Below are positions 14,001 through 24,359 of a stretch of 64,000 nt of DNA, one piece after another; position 1 is the stretch's first letter; each line of letters starts with the position of its first letter. Under the pieces are notes generated by a model. The model was given only the letters and a program-made list of their open reading frames with translations. It was not told the DNA's origin and ran no database searches. This DNA is from Proteles cristata cristata (taxonomy: Eukaryota; Chordata; Mammalia; Carnivora; Hyaenidae), in NCBI GenBank assembly GCA_017311185.1, contig JAESUZ010000346.1, positions 186,001-250,000 on the forward strand. Direction: 5' to 3'. The position numbers were made by a program, and so were the translations under genes.

Positions 14001-17000
14001 GTCGAACCTAGGCATGTTTACATCCAAAGTTGCTGGAAAACTGAGCAGCATTCACAATGCTGGGAATGTCGTCACTCTGCAGCTGTCACGCACCCCTCCC
14101 TAGGAAGCCCTGCCCGTCCCCCTCAACTACACTTAATCTGAACCTCCTCTAACAGCCTACTGTTCTGTTCTCGTCTCTCGTGGAGGACTTCTCAAGGTAC
14201 CAACGTGGAAAGAACTTACACAGGGTCATGCAGGCAAAGTACTTAGCAAAGTGCCTGGCACAGTAAGAGCTCGGTAAGTAACTGCCGCTTTTACTATAAA
14301 GTTAAAATTCACACTGTGCAGCCCATCTCAAAAGGAGTAAGCTCTAATGCCCTAAGGCAGAGGTTGGCAAACTTGTTCTTAAAGGGTCAAAAACATTTTG
14401 GCCTAGTGAGTTAAGCGGCCTTTCCTTCTTTCTGCCTTGACAGTGCAAAAGCAGCCAGGGACATAATGTAAACAAATGGGTGTGGCTGCACTTTATTTAC
14501 AAAAAGAGTTACTTTGCCCACCTCTGCCCTAAGCATCCCCCATATCTGATAAATGACCAATTTCCTATGCATCTAGAATGACATTAGCTATGTGTCATCC
14601 TTGGAAAATCGACAGAGGTCCCTCAATTTCTGTAAGGCTTAATTCTCTGGCAGTGAGAAAGATTTCCCTGAAGGGAAGGAGCCATAGCTCGTTCACCTTG
14701 CCACCCCAGCACCTAGGATCTTCTCAGGGAACATTTATTATATGGAATTAAACGAACCTCACCTGTAAACTTGGCCACGGCATCAATATGTTGCTTGACC
14801 TGGACAGCGAGCTCCCTAGTGGGAGTCAGAACCAGTCCCAGTAGAGGGCGCTTTGGATGTGCTTTACAGGTGGCAATTTTGCCACCCAATTCCTGCTGTA
14901 ACCTTCCCGTCTGCTCTTCATCAAGCTTTTCCTCTTTGTCTTCGTCCTGCTTGGGGACGGCCTTCTCCCTGATCAGGGAAGATGGTCCTTCGCCAGCATC
15001 ATCATCGCAGAGGGGCAGCACCTGCTCTGACATGGCAGCTCCAGCCTTGACCTTGCTGGGTGGTGCGCTAGCCTTCACTCCAGCGTCACTGGGCAGGGCT
15101 TCCCCCTCAATTCCAATCTCATCAGGCAAAACTCCAGCCTCGGTTCCAGCCTCGGTTCCAGCCTCGCCAGGGACCGCTCCTGGGTCCCTCAGAGCCGGAG
15201 GAGGCTTCTTTCTCACCTGCCACTGCAGTACCGCATGAATCATCGGAATAGCAAAGGCAAGAGTTTTTCCACTTCCTTAGAAGAAAAACAAGAACAAAAC
15301 CAGTATGAATCCACAAATGTACATACTCTTTCTCTGGGGCTCTTTCTTTTACACACGAAAATAGCCAAGTGCCAGGCTGACCAACCCAAAGCTCCTCCAC
15401 CGGGCACACCGCCCCCTACAGCACTGCAGCCCGAGGGCATCTGTAATTAAAAGCCCAAGAAGTCTGGGAGACTAGCCCTGCGGTCTCAGGTCAACAACAG
15501 GAACTACGTGCAAAGTCCACACACTGAAACTCTGAACAGATAGACAAGTTTTGTGTGTGAGAGTTGCCACTGTTGTGAAGAAACACCACCACATTAGGGT
15601 GTGAGGAATGGAAATCTATATATAGTTTTTCAAGACCTTTGATGAACAAGATGGGAGTAGAAGACAATTTTTTTAGTTTTTGAGAAAATTTTAAATCAGC
15701 ACACTTTTATCTATGCTTGAACATTTTCAAACTGACCTTTGAATGTATATGAAGCCCAAATTCACATCCCCCAGGTGGTTAATACAAACCAACAAGACAC
15801 CTCAGGTTGAGAATGTAAAGCAGTTCCAAAGTTATAATGCCCCGAGCAAAAGCAAGTAAGTGATCTCTGGAGGAAGAAACCTTTATCATAAGCCTCAAAG
15901 AATTCTCTCTAGTAATTTTCAGAGGAAAATGAGCAGCTCTCAGTTAAAAAAAAATAACTCACAAGAAAACAAGGTATACTATGATTAAGAATTGTTAAGA
16001 GAGCAAAACAGATGCATAATGCTTCAGATAAAATGGTACTTTTCATCAGAAGCCATCAAAGCTAGAAGACACTATTACATCTTTACTTGAACACCTGAAA
16101 AAAAAAATCTGACAATGTAGAACTCTACACTTAGCAAAAGCCTTTCAAAACAAATGCAAAATAAAGACATTTTGGCACACAAAAGCTGACTAATTGATCA
16201 TCACCAGGACCTGAACTACTGGTGCTAAAGGGAGTCTTCCATGCAAAAGATGCTACTGGATGAAATTCCAGATCTGTACAAAGGAAGAGCACCAAAAATA
16301 GTGATGGTAACATGGGTAAATATGAAAGATGTCTTTTTCTTATTTAATCATATTATTTAAGTTTAAACCTATTTAAACTTAAAACTATTACACATAAAAC
16401 GGGGCGCCTGGGTGGTTTAGTCGGTTAAGCATCCAACTTTCGCTTAGGTCATGATCTCGCGGTTCGTGGGTTCAAGCCCCACGTCGGGCTTTGTGCTGAC
16501 TGCCAGCTCAGAGCCTGGAGCCTATTTCAGAGTCTGTGTCTCCCTCTCTCTCTGACCCTCCCCTGCTCACGCTGTCTCTCTCACTCTCCTAGAAATAAAT
16601 AAAAATATTAAAAAAAAAAACTATTACACATAAAAATGTACTTTGGATTTCTAATAAAGTATAAAACAGAAAGCACAAAAGGGAGGAGAAATGGAAATAT
16701 ATTTTTGTAAGATTCTTACACTAGATATAAAATAGTATACTGTTACTTAAAGGAAGACCATAACATATTAAAGATATATACTACGAATACAAAAGCAACC
16801 ACTAAAAGGACATAACAGAGTTACAGCTAATAATAAAAGATATAAAATGTAATCACAAAAAATATTCAATCCAAAAGAGGAAAGAGAGAATAGCAAATAG
16901 CAAAACAACATACTACAACCCAACCATTATCAATAATCAAATTAAATATAAATAACCTCAATAAATAAGACTGTCAGAATGACTGAACAGCAAGATCCAA

Positions 17001-20000
17001 GTATATGCTGTCTACAAGAATGCCATTTTGCTTTTTTCCTTACAAGTCTCGGTTTAATCTAAAGCATATTTTATAAAGACGAAAAACCAGATGAAGAGGT
17101 ACATAGGGCAAGGTCTGGAAGGGTCGTGAGTGCAAGGGCTTCTGTCTTTGTGGAATGGGGTGCACCACCCTCCCAGCACACGGATGTGTTCACCAACCCA
17201 GAAGCTCCAAGAAACCCACTTTAAATACAAAGACAAGGTTAAAAGTACAAGTATGAGGGATGCCTGGCCAGCTCAGTTGGTACACATGACTCATTCCCAG
17301 GGCTTATAAATTCAAGCCATACATTGGGTGTAGAGATTACTTAAACATGAAATCTTTAAAAAAAAATTACAAGTATGAAAAAAACCACACCATGCTAACA
17401 TTAATCAAAATAAAGCTGGAAAAGGTACATTAATATGAGATAGAGAAGATTTTAGAAAAAAGAAAACTGGGGAAAAGAGGGGCATTTCATAATGAAAGGA
17501 ATAAATTCACTTAGAGGATATAACAGTCCTAAACATTTAAACACAAGTACAACAGAGCTTCAAAAGACAGGAAACAAAAACTAATGGAAGCGCATAGAAA
17601 ATTATCACTCAAGAAAAAATACGTAACACAAATATTTTAATATATTAAAGCAATTAACTTTGTAGTTAAAACCCATCCTACTAATTAATGGGGTGCCTGA
17701 GGGGCTCAATCGGTTAAGCATCCGACTTCAGCTCAGGTCATGATCTCATGGTTCGTACGTCGGGCTCTGTGCTGACAGCCAGCTCAGAGCCTGGAGCCTG
17801 TTTCAGATTCTGTGTCTCCCTCTCTCTCTGACCCTCTCTCTCAGAAATAAGTAAAACATTTAAAAAAATAAATAAAACCTATCCTACTAAAAGTGCAAGC
17901 ACAGATAAATTCTGCTAAATAAGGAAGAAAAAAATACCAATTCTATACAAACTTTCAGAAAATAGAGAATACTCAAGTCATTCTGAGGCTTGAATTCCTC
18001 TGACTCCAAATACAAAGGCATTATAAGAAAACTATAAATATCTCATGAAAAGAAATTCAAAACTTATCCACAAAATTTTAGCAAATAAAATACAATATAT
18101 AAATGGAATAATACACTGTGACCAAGTTTGGTTTATCCCAGGTATGTAAGTTTAGATTAGTATTTGAAAATCAGTGCACTTCACCATTATGAACAGACTC
18201 AAAATTAAAAAACCACTTATCTTCTTTTTTTAATGTTTACTTATTTTGAGAGAGAGTGCAGGCAGGGGAGAGTCAGAGGGAGAGAGAAAGAGTCTCAAGC
18301 AGGCTCTGTGCTCGGAGCAGGGCTCAGTCCCACAACTGCAGGATCATGACCCGAGCCGAAATCAAGTGTTGGACGCCCAACTGACAGAGCCACCCAGGTG
18401 CCCCCAAAAAATGAGCTGTCTTAATAAACGTGGAAAGAGCATTTCAAAAAACCCAACAAGCATAAGCATTCCTAATAAAAACGTTCAGCAAAGTAGGAGC
18501 TGATTCTCTGTCCGATAAAGGGCAACTAAAACTAAAACCTAATATCATCCTTAATGATGATACTTAACAACAGTGCCCACTATCCCATCTCGATTCAAAA
18601 TTGTACTGGAGATTTCAGTCATAGCAATAAGACAAAAATAAACAAAAGGCATGTAGGCTGAACGATAATACCATCGTTGCAGAAAATCTGATGTAATCGT
18701 CAAGAAGCTACTTAGTACCAAGTTAGAGGATACAAGTCAATATACAAAGACATTATATTTCTATTTGTTAGCAACAATCTGAAGTAGAAAATTTTAAGTT
18801 ACCATTTACAACAGCATCAGGGACGCCTGGGGGGCTGAGTCCGTTGAGTGTCTAACTTTGGCTCAGGTCATGATCTTGTGACTTGTGGGTTCAAGCCCCG
18901 TGTCAGGCTCTGTGCTGACAGCTCAGAGCCTGGACTGGAGCTTGCTTCAGATTCTGTGTCTTGCTCCCTCTCTGTCCCTCCCCTGCTTGCACTCTCTTTC
19001 TCTCGAATAAACATTAATGGGCAAGAGAACTGACAAGACGCCACCAAGGAATATGGGTAACAAACAGGCATTTGAAAAGATGCTCAACGACTCACTAGGG
19101 GAAAGAACACTAAAATTTTTAAAGTCTAAAATAAAATTAAAGACTGTACATACCAAGTATTGGCAAAGACATGGACCAATTCAAACTCTAATAACTTGGT
19201 GGGTTTGTAAAATGCTATAATCACTTCGGAAAACTCCTAAAAAGTTACATTTACCATAAGATCTAGCCATTTCACAGGTATTTACCCAACAGAAATCAAA
19301 GCATATACACATACAGGAATAATACACCAATATCTATGATAGTGTTTAAAAATATTTATCTATTTTGGGGGGAGAGAGAGGGAAAGAGAGAGAGAGAAAC
19401 GTGCACAGGCAGGGGAGGGGCAGAGAGAGACAGAGGATCCAAAGCAGGCTCTGTGCTGACAGCAGAGAGCTCAATACAGGGCTAGAACTCACAAACCCTG
19501 AGATCATGACCCAAGCCAAAAAATCAAGAGTCAGATGCATAACTGATTAAGCCACCAAGGCGCCCCTACAATAGTTTTATCTGTAACAGCCCAAAACTAG
19601 AAAGAACAAAAATACCCATCAATGGATAACCAAACCATGCTTTATACATATACTGTTATATTACTCATCAATAGAAAGGAATGAACGCCTCGTACTTGTA
19701 TCATGGTTGAGTCTCAAAACACCCACCTCCTCCCAAAAGTCCATATTGTAGGATTCCGTTACATAAAATTCTTGAAAACACAAACTAATCTATAGTGATA
19801 GAAAGCATATCTGGGAATGAACAAGAAGCAGGGCCCAGGAAAGGAGATTATTGAAAGAGCCCAAACCATCTTTTGGGGGTGATGGAAACATTCATTATCT
19901 GTACAGGCAGCAGTTTGTTCACAGCCCCAAAAGTCTTTGTGAATCTTGGACCCACGGAGTCACAGCATGCCACAGGGATAACTGGGTAGGAGCTGTGGCA

Positions 20001-22872
20001 CGAATCCAAATGTCAGGGTTTAGTGACAGTGGGTTGCACAACCTTGCCTCTGCTTCCAGAAATGCGCTTCCAGGCCTCTGCGCATAACAAGGCAGTATAG
20101 CAGAATGCCTAATAGCACACAGACCTCGTCTAGAATCCAGGCACCCCCACTTCCAGCTGTGCAGTTTTAGGGAGACTGTCCTCCATGAGGCTGAGTTTCC
20201 TCATCAGTAAGATGAGGATAATAATGCAACCTATCGGGGCGCCTGGGTGGCTTAGTCAGTTAAGCGTCCGACTTTCGCTTGGGTCATGATCTCGCGGTTC
20301 GTGGGTTTGAGCCCCGCGTCGGGCTCTGTGCTGACTGCCAGCTCAGAGCCTGGAGCCTATTTCGGAGTCTGTGTCTCCCTCTCTCTGACCCTCCCCTGCT
20401 CATGCTATCTGTCTCTCTCTCCTAGAAATAAATAAAAATATTAAAAAAAAAAAAATAATGCAACCTATCTCAGGGTGGTTGTGAGAACTGAGTTCATCAA
20501 TATAATGCACTTAACACAGTCCGTGATACATCATATCTAAGAAAATGTTTCAAATTATTATTATTATTATTTCCATTTCCCTGAGGCTTCCTTACTCTTC
20601 CATCTATGTGACTCTCATACAGGACCTCACCTATACTGTCCCGACCACTCATTCCAGAAACCCAACGCATCAAGTGTCCAGATGGTCTAGTTCTGTGCCA
20701 TACAAAAGAATAGCCACTAGCCATGTATGGCTATTGAACCCTTAAAATGAGGTTACTCTATAATATTTTGATTTTTATTTTATGTATCTATTTATCTATC
20801 TACCTTGAGAGACAGAGTGAGCATGAGCAGAGGAAGGCAGAGAGAGACAGAGAGAGAACCCCAAGCAGGTTCCATGCTGTCAGCAGAGAGCCTGATGTGG
20901 GGCTCGACCTCACAACTGCAAGATCATGACCTGAGCCAAAACCAAGTGTCAGATGCTTAACCAACTGAGCCACTCAGGCGCCCCATAATGTGATTACTCT
21001 AAACTGATGTGCTGCAAGCTCAAAATGTCAGATTTTGAAAACTCAGGATAAAAATAAGAATATAAAATATCTCAGTAATTTTACAATTGATTACATTAAC
21101 TGAAATATATTTTAAAATAAATTTTTATGTTTCTTTTTACCTTTTTAAAATATGACACTTAAGAAATTTAAAACTACATATGTGGCTCACAATACATGTA
21201 CATTTCTTTTGGTTACTTCAGGCCTAGTTGTACAAGCTCCGTCCTAAAGTCAGTAATTTAATCTGTTGAGGGCAAGTCAATCTGTCACTGCTTCACGAAG
21301 TCTCAGATGGCCCAGGGAATGAGGAACTTTCAGCAAGGCCTAGTACCAACAGTCACCTCATGCTGACATCTACCCACAAAGTCTACCTAATGGTTATTTA
21401 CCACACAATCAAATCTTTCCAAGGACATAAACTCACCAGCTCCCAAAGCACCCCTTTTACCTTTGGACAACTCTTGAGAATTAGACACTTATTCCTTACG
21501 CTAATAAAGATCTACCTCCCTGGAGGGCTGAGCTTAGCCCGACTTTACCCCTCTGAGCCACTGAAAAAGGCTCAAGAACAGGAAACAACTACCATTTGCA
21601 GATCACTTACAACATACTGTGTAAACTTTACTGTAACTTTACATTTAACCCATTTTGACAAAGTCAAAAACGAAAAACAAAAAAAGTAGGTACTGCTGTT
21701 ATCTCCATTCTATAATGGGACCTATGGAGGTCAGAAAGATAAAGTGACCTGTCCAGGGTACCAATTACAAAGTGGCAGAACTCTGGGGCGCCTGCAGGGC
21801 TCAGTTATTTGAGTGTCTGACTTCAACTCAGGTCATGATCTCACGATCCATGAATTCAAGTCCCACGTTGGGCTCTGTGCTGAGAGCTTAGAGCCTGGAG
21901 CCCGTTTCGGATTCTGTGTCTCCTTCTCTGCCCCTCTTCTGCTCCTGCTCTGTCTCTCTCTTTCAAAAATGAACAAACGTTTAAAAATTTTTTTTAAAAA
22001 GAGCCAGATTCTAACCCAGAGCTGGCTGACTTCTAAACAGCTTCATTCAACACTGCTTTTGCAGTTATATCCCCAAATTCCCCTCTCCCAACCATCCAAC
22101 CTTTTAACAGCTGCAAGTTCAATCCAAAAGCAATCTTGCCCTGGCAGCTAAAGATGCCCCTACCTGTCTCAGCAGCCCCAAGGATGTCCAGTTTGTCTCG
22201 GATGGCAGGTGCCAAGGTCAGAGCTTGGATTGGTGTAGGTGCAGAGAAGCCTAGAAAACTGAGTGCTCGAAGGACTGGCTTGGGTACAAAAAGATCTTTC
22301 CAGGCTGTTACATCTGCCTTCTGGTCATGCATTTCAGGCACCCATGTCTTTGCTTTTTTGGGCACCTTTGGAAGAGTACCCTGGGCAGGTGCCAATTTTT
22401 TTTTCCCTTTTTTTTTCTTCTTCTTTGGAACAGTCTGGGCTGAGCTTTCTGGTACCATCTCCTCTACCTCCGGATCAGGACAAACTGTGCCACGTCCCTG
22501 GGGCTCTGGCTCAGCAGCTCTGACCTCAAACTCCTTCTCAGCACTGGTCCCTCCGGTCTCCATGTCTTTATTCTTCTTCAACTTCATCTTTTTCTTTGAG
22601 GAGCTCGACTCTCCTTCCTCCTCTCCTGAGACAGCCTGTGCCTTTCTCTTCTTGGGCTCCTTTGAGAAAAGACTGGAGGAATTCTTGCCAGGGGACACCA
22701 ACTGGTAATCTGTCAGTTCCTCGAAGCACACCAAGTCATCCATCTGTCCATCCGCAAACATATTTGGGTCAATCTTCACCTTCTTCCATTTTCCCACAAC
22801 TTTGATTCCCTTCGTCTGAAATTTGCCATAGCTTGGTGGCTTTGGCCTTGATTTTGTTTCCTTCAACTTCAT
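4781..22872 (-). CDS. DDX24: DDX24, DEAD-box RNA helicase (complete, 8 coding exons)
   Basis: The coding exons, in transcript order, are 22872-22164, 15275-14763, 13752-13599, 13345-12830, 10718-10643, 8090-7902, 6622-6493 and 5049-4781. All junctions are GT-AG. They sum to 2556 nt, giving one uninterrupted 851-aa protein (the human protein is about 859 aa). Motifs by residue: Q motif F207-Q216 (ends PTPIQ), motif I AETGSGKT 234-241, Ia PTRELA 388-393, Ib TPGR 437-440, II DEAD 464-467, III SAT 500-502, IV VFANS 585-589, V ARGLD 641-645, VI HRSGRTAR 666-673. Lys/Glu-rich basic-acidic tracts fill the N terminus (about 75-175), a poorly conserved acidic insert lies between motifs I and Ia (about 255-365), and a poly-Lys tail is near the C terminus. 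DDX24 is a nucleolar, ATP-dependent RNA helicase family member linked to ribosome biogenesis and innate signalling. The frame closes across every junction, so the gene looks intact. Confidence 0.95.
5235..5350 (-). repeat. MIR fragment
   Basis: The sequence reads as reversed MIR core: an agacaggag block, 'aaggtcacagagctac', then 'gatttaaacccaag'. It is an ancient mammalian tRNA-derived SINE in a DDX24 intron. Confidence 0.6.
6040..6255 (-). repeat. MIR-family fragment
   Basis: It contains 'ctagacactgttctaggtac', a central 'ccatgaggtagg' and 'ggtcacacagccaatt', a typical reversed MIR layout. It lies in the DDX24 intron between exons 8 and 9. Confidence 0.55.
6493..6622 (-). CDS. DDX24: DDX24 exon 8 (C-terminal helical region)
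   Basis: The 130-nt exon encodes ERIHLARQIEKAEYRNF and onward to EEEMYK, a charged helical extension after the helicase core. Donor GTGAGT is at 6492-6487. Confidence 0.93.
7902..8090 (-). CDS. DDX24: DDX24 exon 7 (motif VI)
   Basis: The 189-nt exon (63 codons, phase 0 at both ends) begins VPRTSEIYVHRSGRTARA, the motif VI arginine-finger region. It continues to the C-terminal side of the second RecA fold. Confidence 0.94.
9345..9553 (-). mobile_element. SINEC (CAN SINE)
   Basis: This is a tRNA-Lys-derived carnivore SINE in reverse: T-rich start, GA-rich body, and a tRNA-like end finishing 'gacacccaggtacccc'. The flanking duplication ctgaaagactttttat is seen on both sides. Confidence 0.9.
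10230..10470 (+). mobile_element. LINE-1 3' end (carnivore-type 3' UTR)
   Basis: The pattern 'gggcacttgttgggatgagc', then 'tgtatgtaagcaatgaatc', then 'agctaagttgacaataaatt' and an A-rich tail is the characteristic carnivore L1 3' UTR. It is 5'-truncated and antisense to DDX24. Confidence 0.8.
10643..10718 (-). CDS. DDX24: DDX24 exon 6 (motif V)
   Basis: The 76-nt exon encodes CVLLATDVAARGLDIPK and onward to HYQ. It contains the T-D-V-AARGLD motif V. The reading phase joins exon 5 (ends GA) to its first C, giving Asp631. Confidence 0.93.
10775..10870 (-). repeat. MIR fragment
   Basis: Reversed MIR-like block: 'gaagaaactgaggctcagag' followed by 'aggcacaaacacagctattc'. Confidence 0.5.
10965..11355 (+). 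mobile_element. LINE-2 3' end
   Basis: It resembles the L2 3' terminal region: a pyrimidine-rich tract, 'ctccactggaatgtaaac', then 'agaacagtgcctggttcata'. It is ancient, diverged and non-coding. Confidence 0.65.
11525..11745 (+). mobile_element. Fossil hAT-type DNA transposon (MER-like)
   Basis: The sequence follows the common mammalian non-autonomous element with 'cctgtaaagtgccagagggt', 'gcgaaagcagccgtagagaa' and 'tgttccaataaaac'. I recognise the family pattern but do not assert the exact name. Confidence 0.6.
11960..12320. repeat. Two adjacent MIR-like fragments in opposite orientations
   Basis: From 11960 a plus-oriented MIR shows 'gagaaaccttgggcaagctg'. From about 12120 a minus-oriented one shows 'ttctaaatactttattatgt'. 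Both are old and lie in the DDX24 intron. Confidence 0.5.
12462..12617 (-). mobile_element. SINEC, internally shortened
   Basis: Reverse SINEC beginning 'tttttgagagacagcaggag' and ending 'ccacccaggcacccc'. It is shorter than neighbouring copies. Confidence 0.85.
12830..13345 (-). CDS. DDX24: DDX24 exon 5 (DEAD box, SAT, motif IV)
   Basis: The 516-nt exon carries VVDEADRM (motif II) and SATLT (III), spans the linker between the two RecA domains, and carries LVFANSI (IV). The acceptor is at 13347-13346 and donor GTAAGT is at 12829-12824. Confidence 0.95.
13599..13752 (-). CDS. DDX24: DDX24 exon 4 (motif Ib, TPGR)
   Basis: The 154-nt exon encodes residues 408-459, including the GG loop (VGGMSTQ) and TPGRLW. 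Donor GT is at 13598-13597 and acceptor AG at 13754-13753. Confidence 0.93.
14355..14530 (+). mobile_element. Fossil hAT-type DNA transposon, same family as 11.5 kb
   Basis: It begins 'gcagaggttggcaaacttgt' and ends 'ttgcccacctctgcc'. These ends form short terminal inverted repeats (gcagaggttggcaaa versus ttgcccacctctgcc), as expected of a non-autonomous hAT element. Confidence 0.65.
14763..15275 (-). CDS. DDX24: DDX24 exon 3 (Walker A to motif Ia, acidic insert)
   Basis: The exon begins by completing GSGKT of motif I and ends after PTRELA (Ia). Between them is an acidic, low-complexity insert typical of DDX24 and absent from minimal DEAD-box proteins. The insert contains a short tandem repeat (EAGTEAGTEAG). 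Acceptor AG is at 15277-15276 and donor GT at 14762-14761. Confidence 0.94.
16401..16616 (+). mobile_element. SINEC, young full-length copy
   Basis: Intact head (GGGGCGCCTGGGTGG), tRNA-like A and B box region, CT-rich body and A tail. The target duplication aactattacacataaaa flanks both ends without mismatch, pointing to recent insertion into an old L1. Confidence 0.95.
17256..17366 (+). mobile_element. Short older-type SINEC
   Basis: The variant has a head 'ggatgcctggccagctcag' followed directly by 'tgggtgtagagattactta' and an A tail, lacking the CT-rich body. The flanks share aaaa(g/t)tacaagtatga. Confidence 0.8.
17690..17872 (+). mobile_element. SINEC with internal deletion
   Basis: The tRNA-like region is shortened at 'ggttcgtacgtcgggctc'. 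Flanks carry the imperfect duplication aaaaccTatcctactaa. Confidence 0.88.
18222..18405 (-). mobile_element. SINEC
   Basis: Reverse copy ending 'gccacccaggtgcccc', inserted into the old L1. Confidence 0.88.
18820..19015 (+). mobile_element. SINEC
   Basis: Head 'gggacgcctggggggctgag', a Pol III-like internal region and a short tail 'gaataaacattaatg'. Confidence 0.88.
19345..19566 (-). mobile_element. SINEC
   Basis: Reverse copy ending 'ccaccaaggcgcccc'. The flanks share a diverged 'ctatgatagtgttt' / 'ctacaatagtttt'. Confidence 0.88.
20095..20530 (+). repeat. MIR element split by a young SINEC
   Basis: The MIR halves at 20095-20235 ('gctgagtttcctcatcagta') and 20470-20530 ('gggtggttgtgagaactgag') are contiguous in the MIR consensus and separated by the SINEC at 20236. 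Confidence 0.7.
20236..20453 (+). mobile_element. SINEC, young, perfect 15-bp target duplication
   Basis: The canonical head starts at 20236. The exact duplication ATAATGCAACCTATC lies immediately before the head and after the A tail, a clear sign of a recent retrotransposition. Confidence 0.95.
20685..21265 (+). mobile_element. Old MER-type interspersed repeat with SINEC insert
   Basis: The text 'tagccactagccatgtatgg' followed by 'ctattgaaccc' and, after the SINEC, 'catatgtggctcacaatac' matches a common mammalian medium-reiterated element. The exact family is not asserted. Confidence 0.55.
20765..20984 (-). mobile_element. SINEC inside the MER-type repeat
   Basis: Reverse SINEC ending 'gccactcaggcgcccc'. 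The surrounding older repeat resumes on both sides. Confidence 0.9.
21785..22000 (+). mobile_element. SINEC just downstream of DDX24 exon 2
   Basis: Head 'ggggcgcctgcagggctcag', body and A-rich tail. It lies about 160 nt from the DDX24 exon 2 donor, antisense to the gene. Confidence 0.88.
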
Positions 22873-22877
22873 GGTTA
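22164..22877 (-). CDS. DDX24: DDX24 exon 2 (start codon, basic N-terminus, Q motif)
   Basis: The acceptor is a pyrimidine-rich tract ending CAG (AG at 22879-22878). The ATG is at 22872-22870 and the donor GT is at 22163-22162. The exon encodes residues 1-236 plus the first base of Gly237. It carries the poly-Lys nucleolar-type tracts and the Q motif, and ends inside the Walker A loop (AAET-G). Confidence 0.95.
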
Positions 22878-23689
22878 CTGAAAAAGAAAAGGGAGGAAAG
22901 GGTCCATTAAGTTGGCCACTGAGAAGCACACGGTTCGGAGGCAACAGACATTTTCTAAGCCGCATACAGAGTATCAGGCCCCGCGAAGTGAGGACACAGA
23001 GACAGAGAAGGCAGAGTTAGCGAAGAAACATACCAACAGCCTAGGCAGCGCAGCCGGGACCCGAGGGTACCCGGGACCCCGAGCAGACACGTGCTGTCTG
23101 GTTTGCTATTCAAACCCAATACTTAACTGCTCCTGTGCCTCAGTTCTGCTCAATCCTCCCGGACCACAGGTGTCATCGTCTTTTAAAAAGGGGAAGGGAC
23201 TTCATAATATCGAAGTCACAAAATGCTTTATGCAGATAAATAAAATTATGTAGCCCCTGGAGAATAAAACCTGCCACACTCAAGTTATTTTGAAGGCCGA
23301 ATTAAGAATGAGGTGGCTTGCAGGGGAGGGGACAGAAGTTCAGCTTTCCGATCCGGACAAGGACCTTTCCCCCTCCTCACGCCTGGCTCCAAAAAGCCAA
23401 AACCGCCTATTCCACCCGCCAAGCCTTTGCCCATCCAGCTCTGTCACTACATGTGCAGGGACTTAAGACACATTTTTCAACAGAGGCCGCTTGAGGACAA
23501 CTCGATCCATCTTCTCCCTTTCCAAAAAGGCCCAGAAAAAAGGACAGATCCTGGAAGGAAGGCCAAAGGTAAAGCGTAGTTCCAATCCGGACCAGCTCGG
23601 GGTCCGTGGTGGGACGTCCCAATCTCCGTGAACCCCAGGCCAGGGTCCTTCCTCGCCTGTAAGATGGGGATGACGAAGGGGTCTGTCTC

Positions 23690-24345
23690 GGGGATCGTTA
23701 CGCCAATGTCAGGTGGCGCGCGTCAGCGGCTGCTGGGCACGACGCCGAGCGTCAGCACGCAAGGAGGCTCCCCCGCCGCACCGGCGACGCCACCACCGCA
23801 CAGCACCCGGCTTCCACGGCGCCGACGGTGGGGGTGCTCAGGTCCAGCGGGGGAGGTGCGCGGCCGCCGCTGGCGCCTCGCCTCAGGCACGACAGGCGCA
23901 CGAAGCGGACAGGCCGAAGCCACCATCGAGCCTGGACGCCAACGGCAGGGGGCCGCCGGCGCGGGGCCGCCGGCCGCCCTCTCCGGGGCCGACAGCCCAG
24001 CGACTTAGACAGACCCGCAGCGTGAAGCCCGGAGGCTAACCCCAGTCCCGCTCCGGCGCCGGTACTCACCGCCTGGAGAAGCAGCCGCAGCTCCCTCACA
24101 CCCCGGCCAAGCGCCCCGCACGCCTCCGCGGCTCTCCTTCAGGGGCAGCGTTGACTGCAGTTCCGGGGCGGGGCTTCCGCTCACGCACGCGTGCGCCCGG
24201 CGGCAGGAAGTCCCGCCCCCAGCTAGACGCCGCTACGTGATTCGCTACGGCTGGATCGCGGACTTCTGTCGTGCGGGGGCGTGGACATGGGCGTGGCCTG
24301 GGGCGTGGCCTGGGACGGGGGCGGGATCTCGGGTGGTTAGGTTAG
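23690..24345. promoter_or_regulatory. CpG-island promoter of DDX24 (possibly bidirectional)
   Basis: The window is otherwise CpG-poor, but this 0.65-kb stretch is very rich in CG dinucleotides and overlaps DDX24 exon 1. It carries GC boxes (GGGGCGGGG near 24165, CCCGCCCC near 24213, repeated GGGCGTGG at 24280-24312) and no TATA box. In mammals DDX24 and IFI27L1 are known to lie head to head here, so plus-strand transcription is possible. I could not identify a plus-strand first exon. Confidence 0.8.
24070..24160 (-). other. DDX24: DDX24 exon 1 (5' UTR, approximate upstream edge)
   Basis: Reading the minus strand, the sequence CCAGGCG is followed by a strong donor GTGAGTACC (donor GT at 24069-24068). 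The next acceptor is at 22879-22878, just 5 nt before the DDX24 ATG. This makes exon 1 wholly non-coding. The transcription start cannot be fixed from sequence and is placed only by the CpG island. Confidence 0.6.
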
Positions 24346-24359
24346 GAGGGTAGGTTGGG

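Larger units (their letters stand above)
16620..19930 (+). mobile_element. Ancient LINE-1 ORF2/3' remnant, broken by five SINEs
   Basis: Between the SINEs the A-rich plus strand reads as degenerate L1 ORF2 and 3' sequence, for example 'gatccaagtatatgctgtct' at about 16995 and 'cccatcaatggataacc' at about 19615. Many stops and frameshifts are present, so no ORF survives. The whole stretch is antisense within the DDX24 intron between exons 2 and 3. Confidence 0.7.

Noticed and set aside
14771..15238. 155-codon plus-strand frame
   Set aside because: Antisense shadow of DDX24 exon 3.
20236..20310. tRNA-like sequences at SINE heads
   Set aside because: The A and B box-like heads are part of tRNA-Lys-derived SINEs; none folds as an intact tRNA with a proper 3' end, so no tRNA gene is called.
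22136..22708. 190-codon plus-strand frame
   Set aside because: It is the antisense shadow of DDX24 exon 2, whose Lys/Glu-rich codons read as Phe/Ser-rich on the other strand.
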